Shown: positions 1 to 8,172 of the stretch, one piece after another
Numbering within the stretch: the first letter of the stretch is position 1
Layout of the letters: each line of letters begins with the position of its first letter
DNA from: Candidatus Fermentithermobacillaceae bacterium
GTDB lineage: Bacteria; Bacillota; Sulfobacillia; Fermentithermobacillales; DUSS01
DNA length: 36,044 bases
NCBI GenBank assembly: GCA_012842495.1
Contig: DUSS01000042.1
Location: forward strand, 1 to 36,044
Direction: 5' to 3'
The notes under the pieces: generated by a model
What the model was told of the DNA's origin: nothing
The model's database searches: none
The model's input: only the letters and a program-made list of their open reading frames with translations
Translations under genes and position numbers: made by a program

Positions 1-55
1 ATAGGCAAATCATAGACACCTGAGGAAAAGCGAGAATGACGAAGCTGGTGATATC

Positions 56-469
56 ATGCGATGGATTAGGTCGCTTCTGCTGGTAGCTCTAGGCGTAGTG
101 CTGGGTATATGTTTCACCGCGGGCCTGCTTTACGGTCTGGTTCGTGGGTATGTCGTCCTTCCTCCAAAAGTGACGGGGCCGGTCTTAAACTCGATTTTCG
201 GGTCTATATCCTCCAGTCCTGAAGGAGAGTCTCCCCTCAACCTGCCCGCTATTCGCGATGCTGTTCAAGAGGTCATCTCGTCGCCGGAAGCCGAAGCCCT
301 GGTCAGGGAGATCGTAGAGAACACGCCTCCGGAGACTTTCGCCAAAATCCTCCAGGAGGCCATCAAGTCTCCTCCGTTCAGAAAAGCGCTCTCGGAGGTC
401 CTCCTCACCTTCTTTAGGAGTCCTGAGGGGAAGGATCTCTTGACCCGGATCCTCAAAGGCGCCCCGTGA
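56..469 (+). CDS. Small membrane-anchored hypothetical protein
   Basis: I do not recognise a family. The 137-residue product has a positively charged start (MRWIRS) and one hydrophobic segment at about residues 5-30, so it is probably an N-terminally anchored membrane protein. The remainder is a soluble, helical, Glu- and Pro-rich tail with internal similarity: phrases of the form SPEAEAL, SPPFRKAL and SPEGKDLL recur at about residues 76-130, suggesting short degenerate helical repeats. The ATG at 56 has only a weak GGTGAT-like ribosome binding site. The frame is open back to a TAG at 2-4 with no better start. It stands alone on the plus strand, convergent with the ABC ATPase gene that ends at 556. 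It is probably real because the hydrophobic anchor and repeats are coherent, but its function is unknown. Confidence 0.6.
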   Translation: MRWIRSLLLVALGVVLGICFTAGLLYGLVRGYVVLPPKVTGPVLNSIFGSISSSPEGESPLNLPAIRDAVQEVISSPEAEALVREIVENTPPETFAKILQEAIKSPPFRKALSEVLLTFFRSPEGKDLLTRILKGAP

Positions 470-555
470 AAGGAAACGGCCAGGAAAGAGATCTTAGTTG
501 ATCCTCCCTGGTCATCGAGATGGTGAATCTTATCTTATCGGGTTGATGAACCTCG

Positions 556-1287
556 TCAAGCTGACGCCTCAGCCGGAAGCGTCTTGAGCAATTCCTCGGC
601 GCTCAGCGGGTCTTTCACATCCTCATCCGACACTATCCTCCCGTCCCTTATTTTGACGATCCGCTGGGCATGCCGGGCGATGTCCGGATCGTGCGTCACC
701 AACACCAGGGTGATTCCCCTCGCGTGGAGCTGCTGGAAGATCGCCATCACTTCCTCACCCGACTTGGTGTCGAGGTTTCCTGTGGGCTCATCAGCCAGCA
801 CTATGCTGGGATCTCCCACAATCGCCCGGGCGATGGCCACCCTTTGCTGCTCACCGCCGGAGAGTTCGTTTGGCCGGTGGTTAAGGCGTTCGCCGAGACC
901 TACCATGACGAGCGCCCTTTCCGCTCGTTCGCGCCTCTCACGGCGGGACATTCCCCGGTAAATGAGGGGAAGCTCCACGTTGGCCAGGGCGGTCGTCCGG
1001 GCCAGGAGGTTAGACGTCTGAAAAACGAAACCCACTTTCCTGTTGCGGATATCGGCGAGCTCATCGTCCCTCTTCTTGCTCACATCTTCGCCCGCCAAGA
1101 AGTACTGGCCGGAAGTGGGCTTATCCAGACATCCGAGGATGTTCATCAGGGTAGTCTTGCCGGAACCCGATGGTCCCATAATGGCCACAAACTGGCCTCC
1201 GGGGACCTCCAGGTCTATTCCCTTTAATACCTTGAGCTTTATCTTGCCTATGGTGTATTCCTTTTCGAGTCCGCGCACGGAGATCAT
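556..1287 (-). CDS. ABC transporter ATP-binding protein, LolD/MacB type
   Basis: This 243-residue ATPase would energise an FtsX/MacB-type permease that moves lipoproteins, peptides or drugs without spanning-channel transport of small solutes. Motifs are complete: Walker A GPSGSGKTT at residues 38-46, signature LSGGEQQR at 142-149, Walker B IVLADEP at 162-168 with the following GNLD typical of this subfamily, and the switch His at 199. Length is normal for the family. ATG at 1287 is preceded by an AAAGGG ribosome binding site. No permease gene lies next to it: the downstream neighbour is on the opposite strand and the upstream gene encodes a secreted lipase-fold protein. The only MacB-like permease in the window is at 34136-35950, too far away to call it a partner. 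The substrate is unknown. Confidence 0.92.
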   Translation of the reverse strand: MISVRGLEKEYTIGKIKLKVLKGIDLEVPGGQFVAIMGPSGSGKTTLMNILGCLDKPTSGQYFLAGEDVSKKRDDELADIRNRKVGFVFQTSNLLARTTALANVELPLIYRGMSRRERRERAERALVMVGLGERLNHRPNELSGGEQQRVAIARAIVGDPSIVLADEPTGNLDTKSGEEVMAIFQQLHARGITLVLVTHDPDIARHAQRIVKIRDGRIVSDEDVKDPLSAEELLKTLPAEASA

Positions 1288-1563
1288 GCCGTCACACCCT
1301 TTCCCGTCATCTTAACGACGCACAAAAGACCTTCAGGTTCCCTCCGCGCTCATCCTTTTCGGCATTTCCGGCCTTACCTCCTGGTTCTCTTCGCTTCACC
1401 GCTCTTGAGTGCAGCTTTACTGAGAATCTATACGGCGACCCCCAAAGAAAACCCAATGGGTGTGGCCCGGCACCCGGGATACCACCGTCTCGCAGCCGTC
1501 GCTGAGCCTGGCCGCACCCACTGCATCCTGCCGGTGGCCGCCAACTTCCACCTCGCCGCATGT

Positions 1564-4440
1564 TTACTCCGTTATTCCAAGGGTGAGAACGCTCACCGGC
1601 ATCTCGGTATAGTAGACATTGGTGACCCTAACCTCTTCGCTCCCCAATGTGATGCGAAACTTAGCTTTAACTGCGACGCCCACCTTGAAATCCCCGGCCC
1701 TCTTCCATACTATGGCAAATTTCGGCGCCGGGTCGAAGGAAACCGTCTCCAGCGTCACACCGGGCGGCGTTTGAACCTGGAAGGACGCTTCGAATTTCGC
1801 CGGTTTACCCGTCACCCACTTCTTCGGCCCGAGGAGCTCGAGAGAAAAGGGGATCCTGTAGTTTTCCTCGGGTGCCCAGTGGGCGGTCTTTTTCGACCGG
1901 TACGTAACGACGATGAGAGGTCCCCATCCGGCCAGCTCTTCGAGGTCTCCTTCGGGAATCTCTTGCCCCGAAGATTCCCCAGGGGGCTCTTCAATTTCTT
2001 CCCCGGGAAAGCCGGGCACCCCATCCTCACCCGGCAACACGTTCTCCGGTAACTCATTGCCCGGCAGTCGATCCCCGGTGGTGTCATGCGGGGTTCCAAG
2101 CGAGGCGTCGCTTTGTTCTCCTGCACCCGGTGGTGAACCCCCACCCACCACGCCGCCGGTCTCGGGCCGTTCGGTCCCGGCCACCTCTTTCTCGAGCTTC
2201 ACTTCCACGAGAACACTCTCCGACACTTCCCTGGTATAAAACTGCGGAACCGAGGACATGGGTCCGGCTAGAGTTCGATCTTCGGGAACGAGCTTCAGGA
2301 CCACACCGGCTTCGGCCGGGCTCTTTTCAGATTTGGCTCGTACTCGAAAGGCGAAGACGCCGCCACCCGGAGCTGTCCCGCTCGCCGAACCACTCAAGCT
2401 CTCACCCGCGGTCGCCACGGAACTCAGGGGGAGTAACCCGGTCGTCCATGTGTCAGCCTGGGCACAAGGTACCGAAGCTACTTCTGAAACCCGGCCTTTA
2501 CCGGCATCTTCTGGAGCCGCTGCGAGGAGGACATTTCCCGAGTTCGAAGCGGGAGCTGCGACAAACTGCCAGCCGGCGGGTACAGAGCCGGAAGCAACCC
2601 TGATCTCATACTCGCCGTTATTCCCGCCGGCGTCGCCAGCGAGAAAGACTACGGAGGGATGCCACGACGACACCTCCACCCGGGCGGTCGCTCCGGCACG
2701 GGCAAGGATGACAGGGCAATTGCAGTAAGGATCCTTGAGGGTCTTCAAAAGCGCCTCCCTGGCTAGTTTGTTGCCAAGAAGCCCCCGGCCAGGAACGGGA
2801 CCGAGCGTGTTGAACACCATGACTACGTCGTCCGGTCCCGCGGGCGCCACCGCGGCATCAACCTGGACAAACCAGTCGCTGGGACCCAGCTGCGGCCATA
2901 CCCCCCGCAGGACATCCGGGCGCTTCTCAACCATGGAAACGTACCTCGTTCCGTTCCTGGAGGAAAGACTCGACCGGTTCCACCCAGCCAGGTATGCGTT
3001 AGCCGGGACGGCGAAAAACCGGTTCCGGCCCGAACGACCCATGTTCACCACTATGCTTTCGGTCACGAGACGTCCCAGAAACGGATCGTCCGGTCCGTCG
3101 AGAAATCCGAGCCGCTCAAGACCCCACGACAGCACCTGCTCTTCCACCAACCCCTTCCCGAGGATGACCAGATTTTTCGCGGCGAAAGCCAGGATCTTCA
3201 GTCCGTAATGAACGAGGGCATCTTCCCAGGAGGGCGGGATATACGGGTCACCGGCGATGCTCTCGAGTAAACTTTCTCTGGGGACGATCTTCATTGCGTA
3301 GCCGTTCTTCGCCGCTTCCATGGCCAAAAGTTCGTAGTAAGCCAGGGTAAGGCCGGTACCCGGCGCCGTTGGTTGTTCCGGCTCCCGGGAAGTTCCCGGC
3401 TCCAGGCTACCACCTCGAGACACCGGGGCGACCGGCGGTTCTAACTGTCCGTCAGTCCCCGGCCCCTGCATGCCGTCTGCGGACACCGGATCGATCGCAG
3501 CGCGGCCTGAATCTCCCTCGCGAGCTTTGTCTGAAAACCTCCCGCCCGCTATCTTCGCCTCCCAGATCTCCGGATAACGACGGCTTACCCAACCCGGAAA
3601 AGTTTCCTGAGATGACTCCAGGGGAAGACCCGGTACGGCGAAATGGCGCTCCATGAGGTACTCGTGATAAAGACGCTCGTAGCACCGGGCACGCTCGAGG
3701 ACAAACTGGCTTTCCGATTCCCAGGGAGTATGGGCCAGGATCTCGTCGAGACCGAATTCCTCGATGGGCGGTGCCTTCCCGGCGATCACGTCGAGCAGCC
3801 CGGTGTCCTTCGACACTTCCCGCTCATAGCGGATCATCGCAAGGACGGACTTAATCACCCCTGCAAAAAAGGCGCCCCGGTGCGGCGAAGCTAGCGTCAC
3901 CAGGGTTTTTACTTTGACGGGGTACAGAAGACCTGCCTCCACACAGTACCTTACGTAAAGCCCGGCGACGCCCGGCGCGACCACCTGGATCTCGTCGATT
4001 CCCTTGGCCCGGGTCGTTTCCCGCACGAACGCCGCAAACTCCGACGATATGCCCGGAAGATCTCCAAACGCTCCTTCGGGCTGAAAAATCCACAGGTTTT
4101 CCCCTTCGTACCAGCCGTTTTTCGATAGCATCTCGAGCACACCGGTTCTCATCCAATACTCCCTGCCACCCGGTCCTTCTGACGCGAGGATGAGAGGCAG
4201 AACCTGGGGTTTTTCGGAACCACGTGCCTGCATGACCGGGGTCGTAACGCTTGCAAACACGGTGACCAGGAAGATGAGAGCTCCGGTAAGACGCACAGGT
4301 CTGCGGCGGGCGGATACTGGTGCGGCCGGGCCAGGTTGAAGTAATGCGGAAGCTCGCGCTATCCCCCAGAAGCGCCCGGCGCCGCGGGTCGCCGGGATCA
4401 TCACCGTCAGGAAACGAGCGGGTCGAACGTTACCAGCCAT
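1564..4440 (-). CDS. Large secreted protein with degenerate lipase-like alpha/beta-hydrolase domain
   Basis: The product (958 residues from ATG 4440) has a basic N-region and a hydrophobic core at about 51-70 ending in VMQA, so it is probably exported by Sec. Residues 75-200 resemble class 2 lipases and PGAP1/LCAT-like hydrolases: a segment reading YVRYCVEAG is followed by the strand and loop VKTLVTLASPHRGA, where these families have VxxLITLATPHxG. The nucleophile elbow, normally GHSMGG, reads APGVAG (155-160), so the catalytic Ser is Gly. The middle is novel. A Pro/Glu/Gly linker lies at about 755-830 and a beta-rich C-terminus follows. ATG 4440 has a GGGAGGG ribosome binding site 5 bases upstream; GTG 4446 is an alternative. 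The gene overlaps the upstream gene by 11 bases, implying translational coupling. It may bind rather than hydrolyse lipid or glycan, but this is inference. Confidence 0.75.
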   Translation of the reverse strand: MAGNVRPARFLTVMIPATRGAGRFWGIARASALLQPGPAAPVSARRRPVRLTGALIFLVTVFASVTTPVMQARGSEKPQVLPLILASEGPGGREYWMRTGVLEMLSKNGWYEGENLWIFQPEGAFGDLPGISSEFAAFVRETTRAKGIDEIQVVAPGVAGLYVRYCVEAGLLYPVKVKTLVTLASPHRGAFFAGVIKSVLAMIRYEREVSKDTGLLDVIAGKAPPIEEFGLDEILAHTPWESESQFVLERARCYERLYHEYLMERHFAVPGLPLESSQETFPGWVSRRYPEIWEAKIAGGRFSDKAREGDSGRAAIDPVSADGMQGPGTDGQLEPPVAPVSRGGSLEPGTSREPEQPTAPGTGLTLAYYELLAMEAAKNGYAMKIVPRESLLESIAGDPYIPPSWEDALVHYGLKILAFAAKNLVILGKGLVEEQVLSWGLERLGFLDGPDDPFLGRLVTESIVVNMGRSGRNRFFAVPANAYLAGWNRSSLSSRNGTRYVSMVEKRPDVLRGVWPQLGPSDWFVQVDAAVAPAGPDDVVMVFNTLGPVPGRGLLGNKLAREALLKTLKDPYCNCPVILARAGATARVEVSSWHPSVVFLAGDAGGNNGEYEIRVASGSVPAGWQFVAAPASNSGNVLLAAAPEDAGKGRVSEVASVPCAQADTWTTGLLPLSSVATAGESLSGSASGTAPGGGVFAFRVRAKSEKSPAEAGVVLKLVPEDRTLAGPMSSVPQFYTREVSESVLVEVKLEKEVAGTERPETGGVVGGGSPPGAGEQSDASLGTPHDTTGDRLPGNELPENVLPGEDGVPGFPGEEIEEPPGESSGQEIPEGDLEELAGWGPLIVVTYRSKKTAHWAPEENYRIPFSLELLGPKKWVTGKPAKFEASFQVQTPPGVTLETVSFDPAPKFAIVWKRAGDFKVGVAVKAKFRITLGSEEVRVTNVYYTEMPVSVLTLGITE

Positions 4441-5254
4441 GGCCACCCTCCCCCACCGTGATCACCCGGTCCCTCGGCCATAGACCCATGTTCGTCACCA
4501 TAAGCCTTGTAGCAGGGTATCCCCGCGCCATCGCTTCTTCCAGCTCCTGCCTCCAGGAATCACCGCTTATTTCCCTGATACCGTTGCCGTCGGATACGAG
4601 GAGAATCCCCCAGCTGTCGCCCGGGTCAAGCTCGACGCGAGCTGGTCCGTATTTAAAGACGATCCTGCCCTGCGGCGTACACCCCTCGAAGCGAAGATCC
4701 CCCAAAAGCACCCTGGCTGCGTTGTCCACGGCCTCCACCGTCTCTCCGTTTTCTCCCGGGACGAGCCAGGAAAGCGGCCGGGTAAGGGGCAGCTTCATCC
4801 TCCCCGTCGACGAAAAAGACACACGGTCGTAAAACCTGACCCCGAGGGAATTCGCGGAGTAATGGACGGCCATAATCGCGGTCCAGGGCATTTCATCCCG
4901 GGCAACTTCGAAGGTCTTAGTTTCCGGGTCCGCCCACGCCTGCGCCGGGTCTTCCGATAAAGCCGGCCAGGTTTTCAGGGCAAGGGTCGACGACTCTTCA
5001 ACCCGGACCATCACGTAGCATCCCTTATACCGGGCCAGGTTGCCCGCGAGCAAAATAACGGAGAGTAACGGTATCCCGAGACAAACGCCGAGGAGAATCC
5101 GTTTTTTCCCGGAACTTTGACGCTTTACCACCAGCTTGTCCGCGTACCACCCACAGTAACAACGAGGGCGCCCCGCACCGTCCCACACATCCCCCGGTGC
5201 GGCTTTTGCCCGGGGATTTCTTCCGGGCAGAAGGTTTGCATCGCTATTTCCCAT
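4430..5254 (-). CDS. Hypothetical single-pass membrane protein
   Basis: The 274-residue product has no family that I recognise. A short cytoplasmic-looking N-terminus contains a Cys pair (CYCGWYADK, near residue 33) followed by basic residues. One transmembrane segment lies at about 53-70 (LLGVCLGIPLLSVILLAG). The extracytoplasmic remainder of about 200 residues is probably beta-rich. The frame is open much further upstream, but the ATG at 5254 is chosen because a perfect GGAGGTGC ribosome binding site lies 6 bases before it and because longer versions would overlap the pdaB-like gene. The stop codon lies inside the start of the downstream lipase-fold gene, so the two are likely co-translated and may function together at the cell surface. 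A hairpin-rich leader precedes it. Confidence 0.72.
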   Translation of the reverse strand: MGNSDANLLPGRNPRAKAAPGDVWDGAGRPRCYCGWYADKLVVKRQSSGKKRILLGVCLGIPLLSVILLAGNLARYKGCYVMVRVEESSTLALKTWPALSEDPAQAWADPETKTFEVARDEMPWTAIMAVHYSANSLGVRFYDRVSFSSTGRMKLPLTRPLSWLVPGENGETVEAVDNAARVLLGDLRFEGCTPQGRIVFKYGPARVELDPGDSWGILLVSDGNGIREISGDSWRQELEEAMARGYPATRLMVTNMGLWPRDRVITVGEGGHGW

Positions 5255-5279
5255 CGTTTTGCACCTCCAAAATGAATTG

Positions 5280-5334
5280 ACCTGGTGGCACCACACGGTC
5301 CACGCCGCGGCAAACCGTGCGACCGCCACCAGGT
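5280..5334 (-). promoter_or_regulatory. Nested hairpin in the leader of the 4430-5254 gene
   Basis: The arms ACCTGGTGG (5280-5288) and CCACCAGGT (5326-5334) are perfectly complementary. Inside them CACGGT (5294-5299) pairs with ACCGTG (5314-5319). The structure sits 12 bases upstream of the GGAGG ribosome binding site and lacks a following U-tract on the minus strand. It is therefore more likely a leader or mRNA-processing structure than a simple terminator. The function is inferred. Confidence 0.4.
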
Positions 5335-5435
5335 CCCCTTTTCTACACCCTGTCCGCCCGATAGTGTCACCGGGTGATTCCATTATCTGGTAGACCCGAG
5401 CTGTTGTCAACCAGGCCGCGGTATGTTGCCGGCCA

Positions 5436-5448
5436 GTGACAATGTCAC
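5436..5448. promoter_or_regulatory. 13-bp palindrome, possible operator
   Basis: GTGACA-A-TGTCAC is a perfect inverted repeat just downstream of the pdaB-like stop codon. A half-site-like TGTCAC followed by CGGG recurs at 5365-5374, while TGTCAC followed by CCCGGG is at 5443-5453. The similar flanks suggest a repeated protein-binding site in the spacer before the 4430-5254 gene. No known regulator is assigned. Confidence 0.25.
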
Positions 5449-5463
5449 CCGGGAGCCTTAGGT

Positions 5464-6303
5464 TCAGCTGCCCGGCAGTTCCGACCTGGGCCTGCCCCGG
5501 GGATCGTCCCGGGCCGGCGTTCCCATTTCCATGAGCTGGCCCAGAGTGACCAACTCGTATCCCGCCGATCTCAGGTTTTCGATGACCAGCGGGAGAGCTT
5601 CCGGCGTCTGAGGAGCCGAGTCCGATGCGTGAAACAAAATGATAGCTCCCGGAAAGACCAGCCCCGATACGCGCTGGACGATGTAGGAGACCCCCGGATT
5701 CTTCCAATCTATGCTATCCACCGCCCAGATCACTGTCTCGTACCCGAGTTCTCTGGCGGTGAGCACCACGAGGTCGTCGTAGTCTCCGTTGGGAGGCCGG
5801 AAGTACTTGAGCGTCGCCCCGGACATATTAGTGAGGATGTTATGGGCCTGCCGGATGTTTTCCGCGATGTCCTCTTTGGAATACTCGCTGAGGTTAACAT
5901 GGTCATGACCGTGGCTGGCCAGTTCATGACCATCACCGACGATGCGTTTCACTGCGTTACGATGCCGGCTGGCCCAGGGCCCCGAAAGGAAGAAGGTCGC
6001 TTTGACGCCCTGTTCTTTGAGGATGTCCAGGATCTTGTCGTGCATCTTTTCCCCCCAGGATATGTCGAAGGTGAGCGCGCAAGCTTTGCGCTGGGTCCGG
6101 ACATAGAAAACCGGCATCTCATGCCCTCTGGCCTGGACCGGCTCGTACATCTCTACAACAGGCGCTTCGCGGCTCCGGATCCCAAAGAAAACCCCCGCGG
6201 CCACCAGGCAAAACGCGATGGCTACACGGGATACGCGGCTAGATACGAATATCACCGAGACGGCCCCCTTTTTTCGCGGGGCCCGGCCGAGTTGCGGCCG
6301 CAT
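5464..6303 (-). CDS. pdaB: PdaB-like sporulation polysaccharide deacetylase
   Basis: This is a NodB-homology (carbohydrate esterase 4) protein of 279 residues that resembles the sporulation protein PdaB (YbaN). A signal anchor lies at about 23-42. The catalytic domain follows: motif 1 reads TFDISWG (78-84), where the second Asp of canonical TFDDGP is Ile as is usual in PdaB proteins; motif 2 is SHGHDH (130-135); motif 3 is RPPNGD (169-174); motif 4 includes DSIDW (196-200); and LFHAS (223-227) carries the last catalytic His. The family acts on N-acetylated sugars of peptidoglycan or related polymer outside the membrane and is needed for spore maintenance. ATG 6303 abuts the stop codon of the upstream gene, with AAAGGGG as ribosome binding site, so the two genes are co-transcribed. 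Family assignment is firm; the exact substrate is not visible. Confidence 0.88.
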   Translation of the reverse strand: MRPQLGRAPRKKGAVSVIFVSSRVSRVAIAFCLVAAGVFFGIRSREAPVVEMYEPVQARGHEMPVFYVRTQRKACALTFDISWGEKMHDKILDILKEQGVKATFFLSGPWASRHRNAVKRIVGDGHELASHGHDHVNLSEYSKEDIAENIRQAHNILTNMSGATLKYFRPPNGDYDDLVVLTARELGYETVIWAVDSIDWKNPGVSYIVQRVSGLVFPGAIILFHASDSAPQTPEALPLVIENLRSAGYELVTLGQLMEMGTPARDDPRGRPRSELPGS

Positions 6304-7368
6304 TTACCCCTTTCCATCAAGATAAGAAGGACGCCTCGGCGTTATGAATGGAGACTTAAGAATCCCGTGCCCCGGTTTGTGACCCCGGGTTTGTCGCGGA
6401 CCTGCGAAAAGCCGGGATGCGGGCCTGGAGACCTCCGGCGTCGAATGGGAGGTGGCTGGCTTTCGGAATCTGGCCACTCCGTTCGAATCCACCCTCACCT
6501 CGATATCCTGTCCTGAAGGCCGGTTCACCCCCGGACCGGATTCGCCTGAGGGTTGCGACCCACCCCGACCGGCGCTCACCGCAGTTCCGCCGCCAACCGG
6601 GGTGCTCGAGCGGAATTGACCGTCCCTTCGCCCTTCTCCCCCGACCTCGCCCCCGGGCTTACTCAGCGCTGCGAGGAGGTTAAGAACCAGGGTTATGAAT
6701 TTGGGGTCGAACAGTGCCGCCAAAGAGGCCTTTTCTTTATCCGGTTCCGACCCTGGGCCCTGGAAGCTCTCTTCCCCGGAGACGGCTTTCGGGGCGGAAG
6801 CCCGGGCCAGGAGTCCGATCAAGCTTGTTATGAACTTGGGATCTAGCCCCCTGTCCTTGCCGGTAAGAGCAATTAGACTGGAGAGAAGGTTTGATGCGAC
6901 ATCCGCGGGTCCCCGGGCTCCGGCCGGCGCAAGCTGGCTCGAAGCTTCTGTGGAAACTGCCCCGGCGTCGCCTGTATTCCCGGACGAGGGGGGCTCAGAC
7001 GTTCGGAAGGCTGTACCGGGGGACGCCGTCGTAGCTCCGGTAGCTGCCCCCGTAACATCTTCCGGCAAGGGGCCACCCAGCTCCTGGTCCCGCCGGCCCA
7101 CCGCTAGAGGCTCGCCGGTTATATCATGCGGAACAGGACCGGTGACGGAAGCCAAGGTACTGGTCAGGCTGGTCTCGCTCACCGCGCCGGCCCCTACTTG
7201 GGGTGTTCCCGCGGCCGATTCCGCCGTCTCCCCGTAGAAGGCGTCGACAATACCGAGGAGATTCAGCAGGGCGAGGACGCCGGCAACTTCCCTCAGGTCC
7301 TGGGGCTTTTCCTCGCGAGTGGTCCTCACCAGTTGGCACGCGACGTCAAGAGGATTAGCCCTGCTCAT
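6304..7368 (-). CDS. Low-complexity protein with DPKFI helical repeats
   Basis: I do not recognise this 354-residue protein. The N-terminal 45 residues form a Leu-rich helical domain (VAGVLALLNLLGIV). A Gly/Thr/Ala/Ser-rich linker follows. Two copies of a repeat, LDPKFITSLIGLLARAS and FDPKFITLVLNLLAALS, lie at about residues 175-240. The tail is basic, Pro/Ser/Gly-rich and probably disordered. No signal peptide is visible. ATG 7368 is chosen (GGACGGGG upstream); a TTG at 7386 would add six residues. It overlaps the YbaB-like gene by 14 bases and its stop touches the pdaB-like start, so it belongs to the same operon. The repeats suggest a scaffold or surface-associated role in spore or envelope assembly, which is inference only. 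Confidence 0.7.
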   Translation of the reverse strand: MSRANPLDVACQLVRTTREEKPQDLREVAGVLALLNLLGIVDAFYGETAESAAGTPQVGAGAVSETSLTSTLASVTGPVPHDITGEPLAVGRRDQELGGPLPEDVTGAATGATTASPGTAFRTSEPPSSGNTGDAGAVSTEASSQLAPAGARGPADVASNLLSSLIALTGKDRGLDPKFITSLIGLLARASAPKAVSGEESFQGPGSEPDKEKASLAALFDPKFITLVLNLLAALSKPGGEVGGEGRRDGQFRSSTPVGGGTAVSAGRGGSQPSGESGPGVNRPSGQDIEVRVDSNGVARFRKPATSHSTPEVSRPASRLFAGPRQTRGHKPGHGILKSPFITPRRPSYLDGKG

Positions 7369-7708
7369 CGAAAGCGCCCCGTCCAAAGAATCCGGAGAAT
7401 TGAGAAGGTATCCAGCCCCCTAGCACCGCCCCCAGCTCCTCTTTTAAGACACCTCTGGCCGCGGAAATGGCGTTGTTGACCGCCTGCCGGATCCTATCTT
7501 CAAGCGTCCCCAGGTCATAGGTTTTTTGGGAAACCATCTCCCGGTTTATGCTGATGGAGCAAACGTTAAACCATATGTCCACCGTAGCTGTAACCAGGCC
7601 GTCGCCGGACATCCCCTCGATCCTGCGACCTTTCAGTCCCGCCAGCTTCGACGTCACTTCCGCCTCTATTTGCTCCATTTGCATGAGCATACCAGCCAGA
7701 TTGTTCAC
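7355..7708 (-). CDS. YbaB/EbfC-family-like protein (divergent paralogue)
   Basis: The 117-residue product follows the YbaB/EbfC pattern: an N-terminal helix with Met/Gln/Glu residues (LMQMEQIEAEVTSKL), a glycine-containing turn (GMSGDGLVTATVD) leading into beta strands, ISINREMV where YbaB proteins have SVxIDPEVV, then a conserved-type helix LEDRIRQAVNNAISAAR. YbaB proteins are small dimeric nucleoid-associated DNA-binding proteins usually encoded between dnaX and recR. This copy is elsewhere, in an envelope/sporulation-like operon, so it is probably a specialised paralogue. GTG 7708 is preceded by a very strong GGGGGGAG ribosome binding site. The C-terminus diverges (GGWIPSQFSGFFGRG). Family membership is based on pattern similarity read by eye and is moderately certain. 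Confidence 0.72.
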   Translation of the reverse strand: MNNLAGMLMQMEQIEAEVTSKLAGLKGRRIEGMSGDGLVTATVDIWFNVCSISINREMVSQKTYDLGTLEDRIRQAVNNAISAARGVLKEELGAVLGGWIPSQFSGFFGRGAFDEQG

Positions 7709-7908
7709 GGAACTCCCCCCGATCCGTCTTTACTCAGACATCATATGCACCGCGGCGTGGCCGGTGCGAGCGCTTCTTCATGAATTACCCGACATCATCG
7801 CAGGCGCGTGAACACCGGGATTCCCGTGTTACTTTCCGGTCCCGAAGCAAAAAGGGGAAAACTTCGCGGTGCCGGGAATGCCCGACACCGGTCACCGAGC
7901 TGAAGTAA

Positions 7909-8118
7909 CTAGGGCGCCGGTAGGGTGCTAACTCGACCCAATCGGGTACGGCCAAAGAGTGGCTGCGCGCGGGTTCGGCGCCGGCCCAACCAACTCCGCG
8001 TTTGTTTTCCACGGTTACCATCGGAGTCAGGCGGCCGGAAAAAGCCGGTAGCTCCGAGGAGCAGGATGAAGATGAGAAAGAGATCCCACGGGTCGACTTC
8101 TTTACCAAAGAACCTCAC
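7909..8118 (-). CDS. Small single-pass membrane protein
   Basis: This 69-residue ORF starts at GTG 8118 with a strong GGAGGGGGT ribosome binding site about 8 bases upstream. The protein has a short N-terminus (MRFFGKEVDPWD), one transmembrane segment at about 13-28 (LFLIFILLLGATGFF) and a very basic Arg-rich tail that should remain in the cytoplasm. It lies 54 bases after another small membrane protein gene and before the YbaB-like gene. It is therefore likely part of the same operon. No family is recognised. The strong ribosome binding site and the coherent hydrophobic segment support it as a real gene; the Arg-rich tail is less well supported. Confidence 0.6.
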   Translation of the reverse strand: MRFFGKEVDPWDLFLIFILLLGATGFFRPPDSDGNRGKQTRSWLGRRRTRAQPLFGRTRLGRVSTLPAP

Positions 8119-8172
8119 GTCAACCGACCCCCTCCGTCGACTGGAAACCTTTTCACAGGAGACTCTTTCGAA

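Noticed and set aside
1307-1561. 84-codon minus-strand ORF between the lipase-fold gene and the ABC ATPase
   Set aside because: It begins 2 bases after the upstream stop and has GGAG nearby, but the product is Arg/Gly-rich and random-looking with no domain. It may be non-coding; left uncalled.
6480-6500. GTTCGAATCC sequence resembling a tRNA T-arm
   Set aside because: It lies inside the low-complexity coding gene and no acceptor or anticodon stem can be formed around it.
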